Part shown: positions 39,975 to 49,933 of the stretch, piece after piece
Layout of the letters: the number at the start of each line of letters is the position of its first letter
How positions within the stretch are numbered: position 1 is the first letter of the stretch
From: Alkalimonas collagenimarina
GTDB lineage: Bacteria > Pseudomonadota > Gammaproteobacteria > Enterobacterales > Alteromonadaceae
Direction: 5' to 3'
DNA length: 64,000 bases
Assembly (NCBI RefSeq): GCF_030717845.1
Contig: NZ_JAUZVZ010000007.1
Span: forward strand, 21,693 to 85,692
Position numbers and translations under genes: made by a program
The notes under the pieces: model-generated
Databases searched by the model: none
What the model was told of the DNA's origin: nothing
Seen by the model: only the letters and a program-made list of their open reading frames with translations

Positions 39975-42776
39975 TTAGAAATAGGCCCGAACGCCCAATG
40001 AGATTTGCGTGCCAAACCGCTCCAGATAGGCTACTTGATCTTCCCGATCAATGTAGTGCCAGGCGCGGTTATTGGTGATGTTTGAAGCTTCGGCGAACAC
40101 CGTGACCTTTTCGTTAATGTCGTAACTTAAGCTGGCATCAAGTTGGCCGTACGAAGCATGCCAGGCTGGTCCGCCCCATGCATCTGGGTTCAGCAGATAC
40201 TTGCTACGCCAGTTGTAGGCCAGGCGTGCTTGTACACCATACTGCTCATAGTAGACTACGGCGTTGTAGGAGTTTTTCGACATGCCCTGAAAAGGCAGCC
40301 CTTGCGCTTTTAGCTCCGGATCATCATAAGTACTATCGACATAGGTGTAGTTAAACAAAAAGCCTAGACCACTAAAGGGCTCTGGCAGTAAGTCTTGCAT
40401 CGATTGCTGGTAGGCAATTTCATACCCGGTTACGGTGGCGCCATATTCACCACTAACCGGTTCTTGAATGTAGTACTTGATGCCTTCGACCACGCCTGGG
40501 TTACCTTCATAGCTGATAAACGATAAAATATCTTTATGAAACACCCCTACATTGATGGCACTGGCTTCAGCGAAGTACCAGCCGATAACAACATCACCTT
40601 GTCTGGCTCGCTCTGGAGGCACACTCATGTTACCGCGCGATAATACGGGTAAACCTTGCTCCCGTGTGGTAAAGCTCGGTGCAGCCCAGGGGCGCAAGAA
40701 ACCCAAGCTGGGTCGGCTAAGTACCTCTGCAGCAGAAGCTCGCAGCTGAATATCATCGGTGAGTTGCATCCTGAAGTTCATGCTGGGCAGTACATTGCTA
40801 TAACTGCCGCTGTAACCCACATCCACGACCGTGTCTTGCCAGTCATTGTTGATCGGCTCTTCAGTGTCTGGATCCAGCTCTATTAAGCTGAAGTCATACC
40901 CGAATCCGTTTGAATCCACGTTAGTTCGGCTGGCGCGTACACCAAGGTTCAGGACATAAGGCATATTCAGCCATTCATGCTCTATATCAAGCTGAACATA
41001 GGCTGCGCTGACAGCTTCGGTCACACTGAAGCTATCTTGTTGCACCACACTGGCAACGATACTTTCATTGGCGGCATCTGCATTCAAGCTGCGGTAGTAC
41101 TCCAGCAGATCATCGTAGTCAAAGCTTGGCCATGGGTTTGGAGTGATGCTGGGCTCGCCTTGCAAGAAGTTATCAAAATTAGCAGGGCGAAATACATTGG
41201 CTGGAATTTCAAACAATTCAAAATCACCGCGTTGAAAGACGGTGCTATCATCAAACTCATAGCCACTTTGGGTTAAGTAGTAACCACCGCGGCTAAACTG
41301 ACCCGGATCGCGTGAGCGGAAACCATTTTGGCCTTTTGTTTGGCGAAGGTAAGTGATGCCGGCATCTACTTTGGTAATCAACCCACTCATCGGCTGGTAG
41401 TTGGTCATAAGTTTTAGGTCAGTCACAGTATCGGTGACACCGGTTCCTGAGTTTAAACTGTAGTGAGCCCCATATTGCTGCTCGGCACTAAGTCCCGGAT
41501 CAATCACTACATCAGGCAACATATGGCCGGTGCTGTAATCAATATCGATGGCGTCGACAAAACCACGAGCAACTATAAAGCGATTATCACCGTTGTTTTT
41601 ATTTCGGGCTTCTGAGTGGGCGGCATCAGCTGTAATGGTCCACTCATCGTTCAGATAGTAACGAACATTACTACCAATTTGCCAGGTATCGGTTTGGCGC
41701 GGAGTTGTTCGATTCAGTAGCTCAACCATCGTTTCTGGCCCGGTCTGACGAACTTTATTGACCCGGCCTAATTCATCAAAACCCGGATCGGTAAAGATGG
41801 GCGTGCTAGGAGTCCATGACTCATCGTAATTGACAAAACCAATCTCATAAAAGCTGCCGTCGGTGGTGTAGCGGGAGTACAATGCATCCAGATTGACATC
41901 CAGTTTATCGGTGGGTTGCCACTGCAAGGCGAGTGAAGAGCCTACCCGGGTCCGAACATCCTGAGCATTGGCAAAATACATGTACATCGGAATTTGTGAG
42001 ACAAAGCGTTCATCATCACTAATCACGCCATCATTATTCATATCAATATTGATTAAAGCGTCATCTCCGTCCTCAAAACCGGATGCGCGGTAGGTATCGG
42101 CTCGAAGTGTTTTACGCGAATAAACCGCAGAGAAAAGCGCACCAAAACGGCCGTCATCTGAGGTGTCGCCAATGATAAAAGAAGCATGTGGATGAATGTC
42201 GCCAGAGCGTGATTCGTGGATCCCTTTCACAGATGCAGCAATGGTACGGCCATCCAGGGCCAATGGTTTGCGGGTTTCAATATTGACAATAGCGCCAATA
42301 CCACCATCGATCAATCGTGCTTCAGGTGATTTATAGACACTTAATACACTCACCAATTCTGAGGCAATGGTATCGAAGTTAAAGTCTCGTCCAGCTGATT
42401 CGGAAGCCAGTTTACGGCCATTTAATGTGGTGGTGTTGTAGCCGCCACTTAAACCGCGTACTGAAATATTTTGTCCCTCGCCGCTGTTACGGGTAATGGT
42501 AATGCCTGGAATACGCTGTAGGGCTTCCGCTAGATTTTCATCCGGAAACTTACCAATATCATCGGCAACCACGACATCAATCACACTAGTGGCATGCTGT
42601 TTCAAAAATTGAGATTCCGTGATACTGCCCCGGATGCCGGAGACCTGGATTCGTTCTATATCCTCATCACTCGCTGCTGCGTTGTTGTCATTAGCTATGG
42701 CGAATGAACTACCAAAGCTGAGTGCACTGGCGATGGCAAGTGCCAGCGGAGTTTTTGTGTGCTTACGTTGTGCCAT
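39975..42776 (-). CDS. TonB-dependent outer-membrane receptor of the GalNAc locus
   Basis: The 933-residue receptor has a signal peptide (1-28), a plug domain (about 48-170, with DIGKFPDENLAEALQRIPGI, the TonB-receptor plug signature, and LNGRKLASESAGR), and a long 22-strand barrel with the terminal aromatic RAYF. Length and motifs fit the CarboxypepD-less 'TIGR01782' carbohydrate-type receptors. Divergent from agaR and adjacent to the GalNAc operon, it probably imports GalNAc-containing oligosaccharides. Shewanella aga loci, as I recall, contain an equivalent Omp gene. Expression is probably under the GAAAG-rich intergenic operators. Confidence 0.92.
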   Translation of the reverse strand: MAQRKHTKTPLALAIASALSFGSSFAIANDNNAAASDEDIERIQVSGIRGSITESQFLKQHATSVIDVVVADDIGKFPDENLAEALQRIPGITITRNSGEGQNISVRGLSGGYNTTTLNGRKLASESAGRDFNFDTIASELVSVLSVYKSPEARLIDGGIGAIVNIETRKPLALDGRTIAASVKGIHESRSGDIHPHASFIIGDTSDDGRFGALFSAVYSRKTLRADTYRASGFEDGDDALINIDMNNDGVISDDERFVSQIPMYMYFANAQDVRTRVGSSLALQWQPTDKLDVNLDALYSRYTTDGSFYEIGFVNYDESWTPSTPIFTDPGFDELGRVNKVRQTGPETMVELLNRTTPRQTDTWQIGSNVRYYLNDEWTITADAAHSEARNKNNGDNRFIVARGFVDAIDIDYSTGHMLPDVVIDPGLSAEQQYGAHYSLNSGTGVTDTVTDLKLMTNYQPMSGLITKVDAGITYLRQTKGQNGFRSRDPGQFSRGGYYLTQSGYEFDDSTVFQRGDFELFEIPANVFRPANFDNFLQGEPSITPNPWPSFDYDDLLEYYRSLNADAANESIVASVVQQDSFSVTEAVSAAYVQLDIEHEWLNMPYVLNLGVRASRTNVDSNGFGYDFSLIELDPDTEEPINNDWQDTVVDVGYSGSYSNVLPSMNFRMQLTDDIQLRASAAEVLSRPSLGFLRPWAAPSFTTREQGLPVLSRGNMSVPPERARQGDVVIGWYFAEASAINVGVFHKDILSFISYEGNPGVVEGIKYYIQEPVSGEYGATVTGYEIAYQQSMQDLLPEPFSGLGFLFNYTYVDSTYDDPELKAQGLPFQGMSKNSYNAVVYYEQYGVQARLAYNWRSKYLLNPDAWGGPAWHASYGQLDASLSYDINEKVTVFAEASNITNNRAWHYIDREDQVAYLERFGTQISLGVRAYF

Positions 42777-42857
42777 AAGTTCCCCTGTTATGTCGTTGTG
42801 TTTTTATGTCATCCATTGCCGGGGCAATGGAGCCGAACTGGTGCTCAAAACGCAATT

Positions 42858-42880
42858 TACGAAAGCAAGTGAAAGTAATT
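42858..42880. promoter_or_regulatory. AgaR-type operator candidate near the receptor gene
   Basis: Two GAAAG motifs (42861-42865 and 42871-42875) lie 10 bases apart, one helical turn, about 85 bp upstream of the receptor start. The same motif recurs at 42932-42936 and in the cluster near agaR. DeoR-family regulators bind such tandem short repeats; AgaR of E. coli uses CTTTC-like elements, to my knowledge. Confidence 0.5.
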
Positions 42881-43014
42881 TATATTGCGTTAAGTTATTT
42901 ATAGCTCTTTTTTTGCTCGTTATGCAATAGCGAAAGCTAAAAAAAATAGTGCTTGCTTTTTGTTTTTGGGGCTGGTATTTCTAATAGGCATTGGCTGGTC
43001 GCGGTGTTTTCAAT

Positions 43015-43053
43015 GCGAAAGAAGCATTTCACTTTCGTAAGCATTTGAAAGTA
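43015..43053. promoter_or_regulatory. AgaR-type operator candidate near agaR
   Basis: CGAAAG and CTTTCG (43016-43021 and 43032-43037) form an inverted repeat with a 10-base spacer, and another GAAAG lies at 43047-43051. The octamer AAGCATTT is repeated with a 17-base period (43022-43029, 43039-43046). The cluster ends about 40 bp before the agaR start, consistent with autoregulation. Confidence 0.55.
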
Positions 43054-43091
43054 TCAACTGGAGTGTTATCGTAGCGATACCTTTAAACATT

Positions 43092-43889
43092 ATGTATTTG
43101 GTTGATATGAGTGAATTAAATACCATTGAGCGGCAGCAAGAGATTGTTCGCTTAACGCAGTTGCAAGGCAAGGTGTCGGTGAAGGACTTATCCAGTCGTT
43201 TTGCGGTATCAGAGGTTACCATCCGCAATGACTTAAGTATTTTGGATAGAAAAAAACTGCTGGTCCGTTCTCGTGGTGGTGCCATGATCAATACGCAGTT
43301 AGGCCGGGAGTTGTCATTAAAAGAGAAAAGCCACCACCGGTTAGCGCTTAAGCAGCAACTAGGAAGAGAGGCCGCTAAGCTGATCGGTGATGATGAGCAA
43401 ATTTTACTCGACTCAGGTACTACTACGCAGGAAGTGGCGGCTAATCTGGTCGATCGCAATAATCTGGTGGTGATGACCAATGGTCTGAATATTGCGCTGG
43501 AACTGGCTCAGGCTGAGCAGGTGCAGGTGATGTTAACTGGGGGAGTGTTACGGAAAAAGTCGATGTCTTTTTATGGTCATCTGGCTGAAAAGAGCTTGCA
43601 GGACTTTCACTTTAACAAACTCATTCTTGGCGTTGATGGCTTCGATTTAAAAACCGGGCTAGCAACTCATTTTGAAAAAGAGGCAATTTTAAATCGCATT
43701 ATGTGTGAAATTGCCAGCGAAATTATTGTTGTGACGGATTCATCTAAATTTAATGCCAGGGCATTCCACCGTATTTGCCCGATGCAACGCATCCATACGT
43801 TAGTGACGGATGATGGTATTCCAGATGAGTATGTTCAGGCATTACAACGGCAAGGTGTGCGCTTACACCTGGTCAAACAGAGCAAATAA
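43092..43889 (+). CDS. agaR: DeoR-family repressor of GalNAc utilisation
   Basis: The 265-residue regulator has an N-terminal winged helix ([45 protein letters not shown]) and the sugar-phosphate-binding DeoR C-terminal domain ([51 protein letters not shown]). It is the predicted repressor for the flanking operons, released by a sugar-phosphate. The start is uncertain: ATG 43092 or ATG 43107 ([10 protein letters not shown]), which is closer to the usual AgaR length. Upstream lie GAAAG/CTTTC repeats. Confidence 0.93.
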   Translation: MYLVDMSELNTIERQQEIVRLTQLQGKVSVKDLSSRFAVSEVTIRNDLSILDRKKLLVRSRGGAMINTQLGRELSLKEKSHHRLALKQQLGREAAKLIGDDEQILLDSGTTTQEVAANLVDRNNLVVMTNGLNIALELAQAEQVQVMLTGGVLRKKSMSFYGHLAEKSLQDFHFNKLILGVDGFDLKTGLATHFEKEAILNRIMCEIASEIIVVTDSSKFNARAFHRICPMQRIHTLVTDDGIPDEYVQALQRQGVRLHLVKQSK

Positions 43890-43902
43890 CAGGAGCTTTA
43901 CG

Positions 43903-45273
43903 ATGTCCAAACTGAATCGGCGGTCTTTTTTAAAGGCGACTATGGCAACCGCAGCACTGGGCGCAGTGTCTGCATGCAGTACCAGTCAAGCTAGAGGCGC
44001 TTACACACCATCAGCCAAAGGTAAATCGGTGATGGGGTTGGTTGCCCCTAAAATGGAGACCGTTCGGGTTGGATTAATCGGCGTTGGTGAACGGGGCGTG
44101 GGCTTTGTCCGCCATTTTTGCCATATCGATGGAGCTGTGGTCACCGCAGTGTGCGATACCGACCCGAAGGTACTGGATCGTGCCGCCGATATCGTGACGT
44201 CTTTGGGGGGTGAAAAACCAGCCTTGTATGGCGAGCATCCTTACTCTTATCGCGACATGTTGACCCGTGATGATATTGATATCGTTATTATCTCAACACC
44301 CTGGGAATGGCATCACCCCATGGCTAAAGACACCATGCTGGCAGGCAAGCATGCCTTTGTTGAAGTGCCGCTGGCATTGACGGTTGCTGAAATGTGGGAT
44401 TTGGTCGATACCTCAGAAAAAACTCAGCTGAACTGCATGATGATGGAAAATGTCAACTATGGTCGTGATGAGTTGATGGTGTTGAACATGGTTCGACAGG
44501 GTTTATTTGGCGAGCTGTTGCATGCAGAAGCTGCTTACATCCACGAGCTACGTTTTCAAATGAAGCAAATGGATCGCAAAACCGGCTCATGGCGCACCCA
44601 TTACCATACCACCCACAATGGCAATATCTACCCGACCCATGGCTTGGGGCCAGTATCGCAATACATGAATATCAATCGTGGTGATCGCTTCGATTACCTG
44701 ACCTCTATGAGCTCTCCGGCTCTGGGGCGTGCCGCCTACGCCAAACGTGAGTTTCCTGCAGATCACCCACGCAATCAGTTGAATTACACCCATGGCGATA
44801 TGAATACCAGCATCATCAAAACGGTCAAGGGACGGACCATTATGGTGCAGCATGATACCACTACGCCTCGGCCATACAGCCGGCATAATTTAATCCAGGG
44901 GACCAACGGTGTCTTTGCTGGCTTCCCAAATCGAATTGCGCTTGAGCATGGCGGGAGTAAAGACTTCCATCATTGGGACTACGATATGGAAAACTGGTAT
45001 CAAAAGTATGATCACCCACTCTGGGCGCGAATGGGCCGCGAAGCTGAGAAGCAGGGCGGGCATGGTGGTATGGATTTCCTGATGTGCTGGCGGATGATCT
45101 ATTGTTTGCGTAATGGCGAGCCGTTGGATCAAGATGTCTATGATGGTGCCGCCTGGTCGGTCGTACTGCCATTATCCATCGCTTCGGTGGCCGATCGCGG
45201 TAACTCTCAAGATGTACCTGATTTCACCCGCGGTGCCTGGGAAACTGGCACTCCACTTGGCATCATTAGTTAG
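43903..45273 (+). CDS. Alpha-N-acetylgalactosaminidase of GH109 type (Gfo/Idh/MocA fold)
   Basis: The 456-residue protein begins with a twin-arginine-like signal ([20 protein letters not shown], with CS a possible lipobox), so it is exported folded. A Rossmann motif [17 protein letters not shown] follows, then the Gfo/Idh/MocA core including [36 protein letters not shown] and [19 protein letters not shown]. These match the NAD-dependent GH109 alpha-N-acetylgalactosaminidases. It should release GalNAc from glycans in the periplasm. Start chosen at ATG 43903, with AGGAG. Just after it lies a strong terminator. Confidence 0.9.
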   Translation: MSKLNRRSFLKATMATAALGAVSACSTSQARGAYTPSAKGKSVMGLVAPKMETVRVGLIGVGERGVGFVRHFCHIDGAVVTAVCDTDPKVLDRAADIVTSLGGEKPALYGEHPYSYRDMLTRDDIDIVIISTPWEWHHPMAKDTMLAGKHAFVEVPLALTVAEMWDLVDTSEKTQLNCMMMENVNYGRDELMVLNMVRQGLFGELLHAEAAYIHELRFQMKQMDRKTGSWRTHYHTTHNGNIYPTHGLGPVSQYMNINRGDRFDYLTSMSSPALGRAAYAKREFPADHPRNQLNYTHGDMNTSIIKTVKGRTIMVQHDTTTPRPYSRHNLIQGTNGVFAGFPNRIALEHGGSKDFHHWDYDMENWYQKYDHPLWARMGREAEKQGGHGGMDFLMCWRMIYCLRNGEPLDQDVYDGAAWSVVLPLSIASVADRGNSQDVPDFTRGAWETGTPLGIIS

Positions 45274-45319
45274 TTCTCTATGCCAGTAATATGAGCTATC
45301 CATTGTTTTAGCGCCCTTT

Positions 45320-45346
45320 GCCGGGGCCCGCTGCTCCGGCTTTTTT
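45320..45346 (+). terminator. Rho-independent terminator between the GH109 gene and agaZ
   Basis: GCCGGGG (45320-45326) and CTCCGGC (45334-45340) pair over 7 bp with one wobble, followed by TTTTTT. It separates the agaR-GH109 portion from the catabolic genes, possibly setting different expression levels. Confidence 0.75.
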
Positions 45347-45373
45347 CTTTCCTTCGAGTATTAAGAGGATGTC

Positions 45374-46675
45374 ATGCAACAGTTACGCTTGCGTCTTGCT
45401 GCCAATAAATCGGGTCAGCAGCAGGGGATTTATTCGGTCTGTTCGGCTCACCCATTGGTCATTAAAGCTGCACTGCGTCAGGCAAAACAAGACCAAAGCC
45501 AGCTATTGATTGAAGCAACCGCTAATCAGGTCAACCAATTCGGTGGATACACTGGTATGAAGCCAGCTGATTTTATCGCTTTTGTTACTGAGCTGGCTGC
45601 TGAGGAAGGGGTAGATTCTGACCAGTTGTTGTTTGGTGGTGATCATCTCGGACCTGTCTGCTGGCAAAGTGAATCAGCTGAGCAAGCCATGCAAAAATCG
45701 GAGGAGCTGATTGCTTCTTATGTTTCTGCTGGTTTTAGCAAGATCCATCTTGATACCAGTATGGGCTGTTCGGACGATCCAACCGTCTTGCCGGATGAGG
45801 TGGTTGCTAAGCGTGCGGCCCGTTTGTGTCAGGTTGCGGAGCGAACGGCTGCGCAGCATGGTTTTGCCGGTCAGTTGTTGTATGTGGTGGGTACCGAAGT
45901 GCCACCACCGGGTGGGGTGTCAGAGCTGGAAACCAGCTTGCAGGTGACCTCAGTGGACGATGTTGCCACAACGATTGCTGTGCATCGAGAAGCGTTTAGT
46001 CAACAGGGGTTATCGGACGATGTATGGTCTCGGGTGATTGCTGTGGTGGTTCAACCTGGTGTGGAATTTGATAATGATGCAGTACACCCCTTTCAACCTG
46101 AGCACGCCAGAGAGCTGAGCCACTTTATTCAGCAAGAGTATGGGCTGGTTTATGAAGCGCACTCGACCGACTACCAGACAGATTCCGCTTACATAGATTT
46201 AGTTCGGGGACACTTCGCTATCTTAAAAGTCGGGCCACAATTAACCTTTGCTCTGCGCGAAGCCTTGTTTGCGCTGGCTCATATTGAGCAACAGCTGGTT
46301 CCTGCTGAGCAATGCTCCGACTTGATCAATAGATGCCTTGAACAAATGAATAAGCACCCAGTGTACTGGCAACGTTTTTATGTGGCAACTGGGCAGGAGC
46401 TGCAGTACCTGCAGTTGTTTAGTTACAGCGATCGCATCCGGTATTACTGGCCACAGCCAGAATTGCAAAGCGCTGTGCAGCAATTATTCAGCAATTTGGC
46501 TAGCACCCGGATCCCGCAGCCCTTGTTGCATCAATACTTACCTCAGCAAGCATTGCCGGAACAAGCAGGTGAGTTGCAATGGTCAGCTGAAGATCGGGTG
46601 ATCCAACATATACAACGGGTGCTCACACGCTATGCTCAAGCATGTGGGTATCAACATGAATTAAGGAGCAACTAA
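45374..46675 (+). CDS. agaZ: AgaZ/GatZ/KbaZ-type tagatose-phosphate metabolism protein
   Basis: The 433-residue protein matches the D-tagatose-1,6-bisphosphate aldolase subunit GatZ/KbaZ family: GIYSVCSAHPLVIKAALRQA, LIEATANQVNQFGGYTGMKP, LLFGGDHLGPVCWQ, FSKIHLDTSMGCSDDP and VGTEVPPPGGV. GatZ/KbaZ stabilise or complete a class II aldolase; no catalytic agaY/kbaY partner is in this window, and in related loci a kinase-like role in tagatose-6-phosphate metabolism has been proposed. It follows the intra-locus terminator; AAGAGG is the ribosome site. Confidence 0.92.
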   Translation: MQQLRLRLAANKSGQQQGIYSVCSAHPLVIKAALRQAKQDQSQLLIEATANQVNQFGGYTGMKPADFIAFVTELAAEEGVDSDQLLFGGDHLGPVCWQSESAEQAMQKSEELIASYVSAGFSKIHLDTSMGCSDDPTVLPDEVVAKRAARLCQVAERTAAQHGFAGQLLYVVGTEVPPPGGVSELETSLQVTSVDDVATTIAVHREAFSQQGLSDDVWSRVIAVVVQPGVEFDNDAVHPFQPEHARELSHFIQQEYGLVYEAHSTDYQTDSAYIDLVRGHFAILKVGPQLTFALREALFALAHIEQQLVPAEQCSDLINRCLEQMNKHPVYWQRFYVATGQELQYLQLFSYSDRIRYYWPQPELQSAVQQLFSNLASTRIPQPLLHQYLPQQALPEQAGELQWSAEDRVIQHIQRVLTRYAQACGYQHELRSN

Positions 46676-46676
46676 C

Positions 46677-47831
46677 ATGACGGCTGCGATAAACGCATGT
46701 GAGGCACAGTATCTTGGGGTGACCGAAGCTGAATTAAGCGCCGCTGGCGCTTTGGCAACTGCAAAAGAGATTTCACAACAACCAGCTTTATGGACAGGTT
46801 TGCTGGCAGAGTTTGAAGAAAAGGGGGCGGTGCTGCAAGGCTGGCTTTCCACCATTTTGCAACAGGCCAATGTACGAATCATTTTTACAGGGGCTGGAAC
46901 CTCTGCCTATATTGGTCAGGCGCTGTCGGCTTATGTGCAATCGAGACTAGCGAGCGGTCAGCAGGCACAATCGATAGCAACCACAGATTTGGTCAGCCAC
47001 CCTGAACTCTATTTGGCGGGTGATGCTCCTGTTCTGCTGATTTCTTATGCGCGCTCTGGCAATAGCCCGGAAAGCGTGGCTGCAGCCGATTTGGTGAAAC
47101 AGCTGCACCCGCGCAGCCATCACTTGGTGATTAGTTGCAACGCAGATGGCGAGCTGGCACAAATGGCACAACAGGATAAGCAAGCACGACTTTGGCTGAT
47201 GCCTGATGGTTCACATGATCAAAGCTTTGCCATGACCAGCAGTTACAGCTGCATGATGCTGGCGACTTTGTTGTTATTCGGTGCTCAATCAGAACCGGTT
47301 ATTCGCATGATTGAACAAAGCACATTGTTACTGCAGCAAAAAGTTTCTGTATTGCGGCAGTGGGCGCAGCAACCCTGTCAGCGCATGGTTTTTCTTGGCT
47401 CAGGACCATTGCAAGCGGTAGCGAGGGAGTTGGCATTAAAATATCTTGAGCTGACTGCAGGTAAGCTCACCAGCTTTTATGAGACCTCACTTGGCTTTCG
47501 TCATGGGCCAAAATCTTTGGTTGATGCCCACACGCAGATTGTGGTGCTGGATGCGCAGCAGCCCTATAGCCGTCGCTACGATTTAGATTTACATCATGAG
47601 TTGTGCCAAGACCAACAGGCTTTATCGGTGCAGCTTTGCTCTGAGTTGTTGGCCGCTGAGAAGATGCCCGATGAGGATATCTGGTTATGTTTTCCGTATG
47701 CTATCTGTGGTCAGGCATTGGCTTTTTACAAAGCGATTGAATTGCAGGTATCACCGGATAACCCGTGTCCTTCTGGCATGGTCAACCGGGTGGTGCAGGG
47801 CGTTCATATTTACCCCCTACTGACGAAATAG
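46677..47831 (+). CDS. agaS: AgaS-type galactosamine-6-phosphate deaminase/isomerase
   Basis: The 384-residue protein has two SIS sugar-isomerase domains: IIFTGAGTSAYIGQALSAYV and YARSGNSPESVAAADLVKQL in the first, VFLGSGPLQAVARELALKYL and FYETSLGFRHGPKSLVDAHT in the second. AgaS converts galactosamine-6-phosphate to tagatose-6-phosphate plus ammonia. Its start is one base after agaZ ends, with the ribosome site in the agaZ terminal codons. Same operon as agaK and agaA. Confidence 0.95.
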   Translation: MTAAINACEAQYLGVTEAELSAAGALATAKEISQQPALWTGLLAEFEEKGAVLQGWLSTILQQANVRIIFTGAGTSAYIGQALSAYVQSRLASGQQAQSIATTDLVSHPELYLAGDAPVLLISYARSGNSPESVAAADLVKQLHPRSHHLVISCNADGELAQMAQQDKQARLWLMPDGSHDQSFAMTSSYSCMMLATLLLFGAQSEPVIRMIEQSTLLLQQKVSVLRQWAQQPCQRMVFLGSGPLQAVARELALKYLELTAGKLTSFYETSLGFRHGPKSLVDAHTQIVVLDAQQPYSRRYDLDLHHELCQDQQALSVQLCSELLAAEKMPDEDIWLCFPYAICGQALAFYKAIELQVSPDNPCPSGMVNRVVQGVHIYPLLTK

Positions 47832-47841
47832 GCCAGACACT

Positions 47842-48777
47842 ATGCATTATGGTATCGATATCGGTGGCACCAAAATCGAGCTGGCTATGTTTGATGATGA
47901 CTTTCAACTGCTGAAGCAATGGCGGGTGGCAACGCCGACCACGGACTACGGCATTTTTTTGCAAGTGCTTGGCCAACAGATTGCTCATGCAGACCAAGTC
48001 AGTGGACAGAAAGCAAGCCTTGGAATTGCCTTGCCGGGCATTATGACGGCTGCCGGTCAGGTGGTATCCAGTAATGTGCCTTGTTTAAATGGTAAGTTCG
48101 TTGGTGACGATTTGCAGCAGCGTCTGCAGCGACCAGTTGCTTTTGGTAATGATTGCCGTTGTTTTGTGTTATCGGAGGCGGTATTTGGCGCCGGGCGTCC
48201 ATTTCAGCGGGTGCTTGGTGTGATTATCGGCACCGGCTGTGGTGGTGGGCTCTGTGTCGATGGTGAAATCAAGCAGGGTCGTCAGCAGCTTATTGGTGAG
48301 TTCGGTCATCAGAGTGTGGCTGCGCGGGTGCTGCAAAACCATCAGTTGCCGATGTTTCGTTGTGGCTGTGGTTTAGAAGGCTGCGCTGAAGCCTACGTTT
48401 CAGGTCGCGGTTTAGAGCGACTGTATCATCATTTTTGTCTACTAAACGATGACCCGTATCGCGGTCAACCGCAAAGCACTTATCAGTGGCTTGAGCAGTT
48501 TCGGGCGGGCGATACTGCAGCAAAACAGACCTTTTCTGCCTATATGGATGCATTGGGTGCGGTATTGGCGGCACAGATTCTGGCTTACGATCCAGACGCG
48601 ATAGTCTTGGGTGGTGGTTTATCCGATATCGCTGAAATCGTTGAGGCGGTGCCCGCAGCCATTACGCCTCATTTGTTTCGTGGTATCGAGCTACCGGTTA
48701 TCTGTGTGGCTGAATTAGGTGCAGCCAGTGGTAAGCGTGGTGCTGCTTTATTGGGAGCTCATATTCATGTTGGTTAA
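47842..48777 (+). CDS. agaK: ROK-family N-acetylgalactosamine kinase
   Basis: The 311-residue ROK kinase has the phosphate motif YGIDIGGTKIELAMFDDDF at the N-terminus, FGNDCRCFVLSEAVFG, the zinc-binding segment CGCGLEGCAEAYVSGRGL (Cys-x-Cys-x2-x-x-Cys pattern) and GVIIGTGCGGGLCVDGEI. Such kinases phosphorylate N-acetylhexosamines; context assigns GalNAc, giving GalNAc-6-phosphate in the cytoplasm. It is needed because uptake here is by a permease rather than a PTS. Its 3' end overlaps the deacetylase gene by 11 bp. Confidence 0.92.
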   Translation: MHYGIDIGGTKIELAMFDDDFQLLKQWRVATPTTDYGIFLQVLGQQIAHADQVSGQKASLGIALPGIMTAAGQVVSSNVPCLNGKFVGDDLQQRLQRPVAFGNDCRCFVLSEAVFGAGRPFQRVLGVIIGTGCGGGLCVDGEIKQGRQQLIGEFGHQSVAARVLQNHQLPMFRCGCGLEGCAEAYVSGRGLERLYHHFCLLNDDPYRGQPQSTYQWLEQFRAGDTAAKQTFSAYMDALGAVLAAQILAYDPDAIVLGGGLSDIAEIVEAVPAAITPHLFRGIELPVICVAELGAASGKRGAALLGAHIHVG

Positions 48778-49933
48778 CTTTTATCTTAGCGCCCCACGCG
48801 TACTGACTGACACGGGTTGGCAACGTCATGTTTTTGTTCGGATTGAACGGGGTCGTATTACCGCCATAGAGCAGCAGCCGCAAGCAGATCTGCCTGTGCA
48901 CACCTTGTCGCATGGCAGCTTGATCCCCGGTTTAATTGATGTGCAAGTGAATGGCGGCGGCGGGGTGCTCTTTAATCAACAGCCTACCAGAGAAGCGCTG
49001 CGGACTATGTTGCAGGCTCATGCCCGCTTTGGTACCACCGCTATGTTGCCAACAGTGATCACCGATTCTATTGAGGTGATGCAGCAAGCCGCAGACACCA
49101 TCGCCTCAGCGCTTGCAGAGCAAGAGGCGGGCGTTATCGGTATTCATTTTGAAGGGCCGCATCTATCACTGGCTAAAAAGGGCGTGCATCCCCCTGCGCA
49201 TATCAGGCAACTTTCGGATGCCGAATGGCAGTTGTATCAGCGACACGATCTCGGTATCAAAGTCGTGACTTTGGCTCCTGAGATGGTGGCGCCTGAATTA
49301 ATAGCAGAACTGGTGGCTGCAGGCGTACATGTTTGTTTAGGGCACTCTAATGCCGATAGTGCGACCGTCCAGGCGGCTTTAACCGCTGGAGCCACTGGCT
49401 TTACCCATTTATACAATGGCATGTCGCCTTTGCAATCACGTGAGCCCGGTATGGTGGGGACCGCCCTGGTCGATGCATCCAGCTGGTGTGGCATTATTTT
49501 GGATGGGCACCATGTACACCCATTAGCGGCTTTGTTGGCTTACCAAGCCAAAGCAAAGGGGAAGCTGATGCTGGTGACAGATGCCATGTCGCCGGTGGGT
49601 ACTGACCAGCAAGAGTTTGCATTTTTTCAGGGCAAAGTAGTGCGGCAGGGAACTCGATTGACGGATCCATCCGGCTCTTTAGCAGGCTCAGTGCTGGATA
49701 TGATGTCCGCTGTTCGTAATGCGCGGCAACAACTGGGGGTGGCGCTATCAGAAGCCATCGCCATGGCATCGGGGTATCCCGCTGATTTTCTGAACTGTGC
49801 CGGGCAACGTGGCAGTCTTGCGCTGGGTAAACAAGCTGATATCGTCTGGTTGGATGATGATGCTGAAGTGCAGGGCAGTTGGGTTCAAGGGCAACCCTTT
49901 TATGTTAATACGAACTATACAGGTGATGCATGA
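48767..49933 (+). CDS. N-acetylgalactosamine-6-phosphate deacetylase
   Basis: The 388-residue amidohydrolase of NagA/AgaA type has GSLIPGLIDVQVNGGGGVLF, IGIHFEGPHLSLAKKGVHPP (Glu-Gly-Pro-His), CLGHSNADS, and LVTDAMSPVGT, with the metal ligands of the deacetylase family. It removes acetyl from GalNAc-6-phosphate to give galactosamine-6-phosphate, which AgaS then uses. I take ATG 48767 with GGGAG upstream and an overlap with agaK; a longer frame adds 16 residues from the wrong frame region. In Shewanella this variant is called AgaAII, as I recall. Confidence 0.92.
   Translation: MLVNFYLSAPRVLTDTGWQRHVFVRIERGRITAIEQQPQADLPVHTLSHGSLIPGLIDVQVNGGGGVLFNQQPTREALRTMLQAHARFGTTAMLPTVITDSIEVMQQAADTIASALAEQEAGVIGIHFEGPHLSLAKKGVHPPAHIRQLSDAEWQLYQRHDLGIKVVTLAPEMVAPELIAELVAAGVHVCLGHSNADSATVQAALTAGATGFTHLYNGMSPLQSREPGMVGTALVDASSWCGIILDGHHVHPLAALLAYQAKAKGKLMLVTDAMSPVGTDQQEFAFFQGKVVRQGTRLTDPSGSLAGSVLDMMSAVRNARQQLGVALSEAIAMASGYPADFLNCAGQRGSLALGKQADIVWLDDDAEVQGSWVQGQPFYVNTNYTGDA

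Noticed and set aside
42858..43053. A small gene in the 42619-42930 plus-strand frame
   Set aside because: It is antisense to the receptor start and covers the promoter region; no ribosome site or family features.
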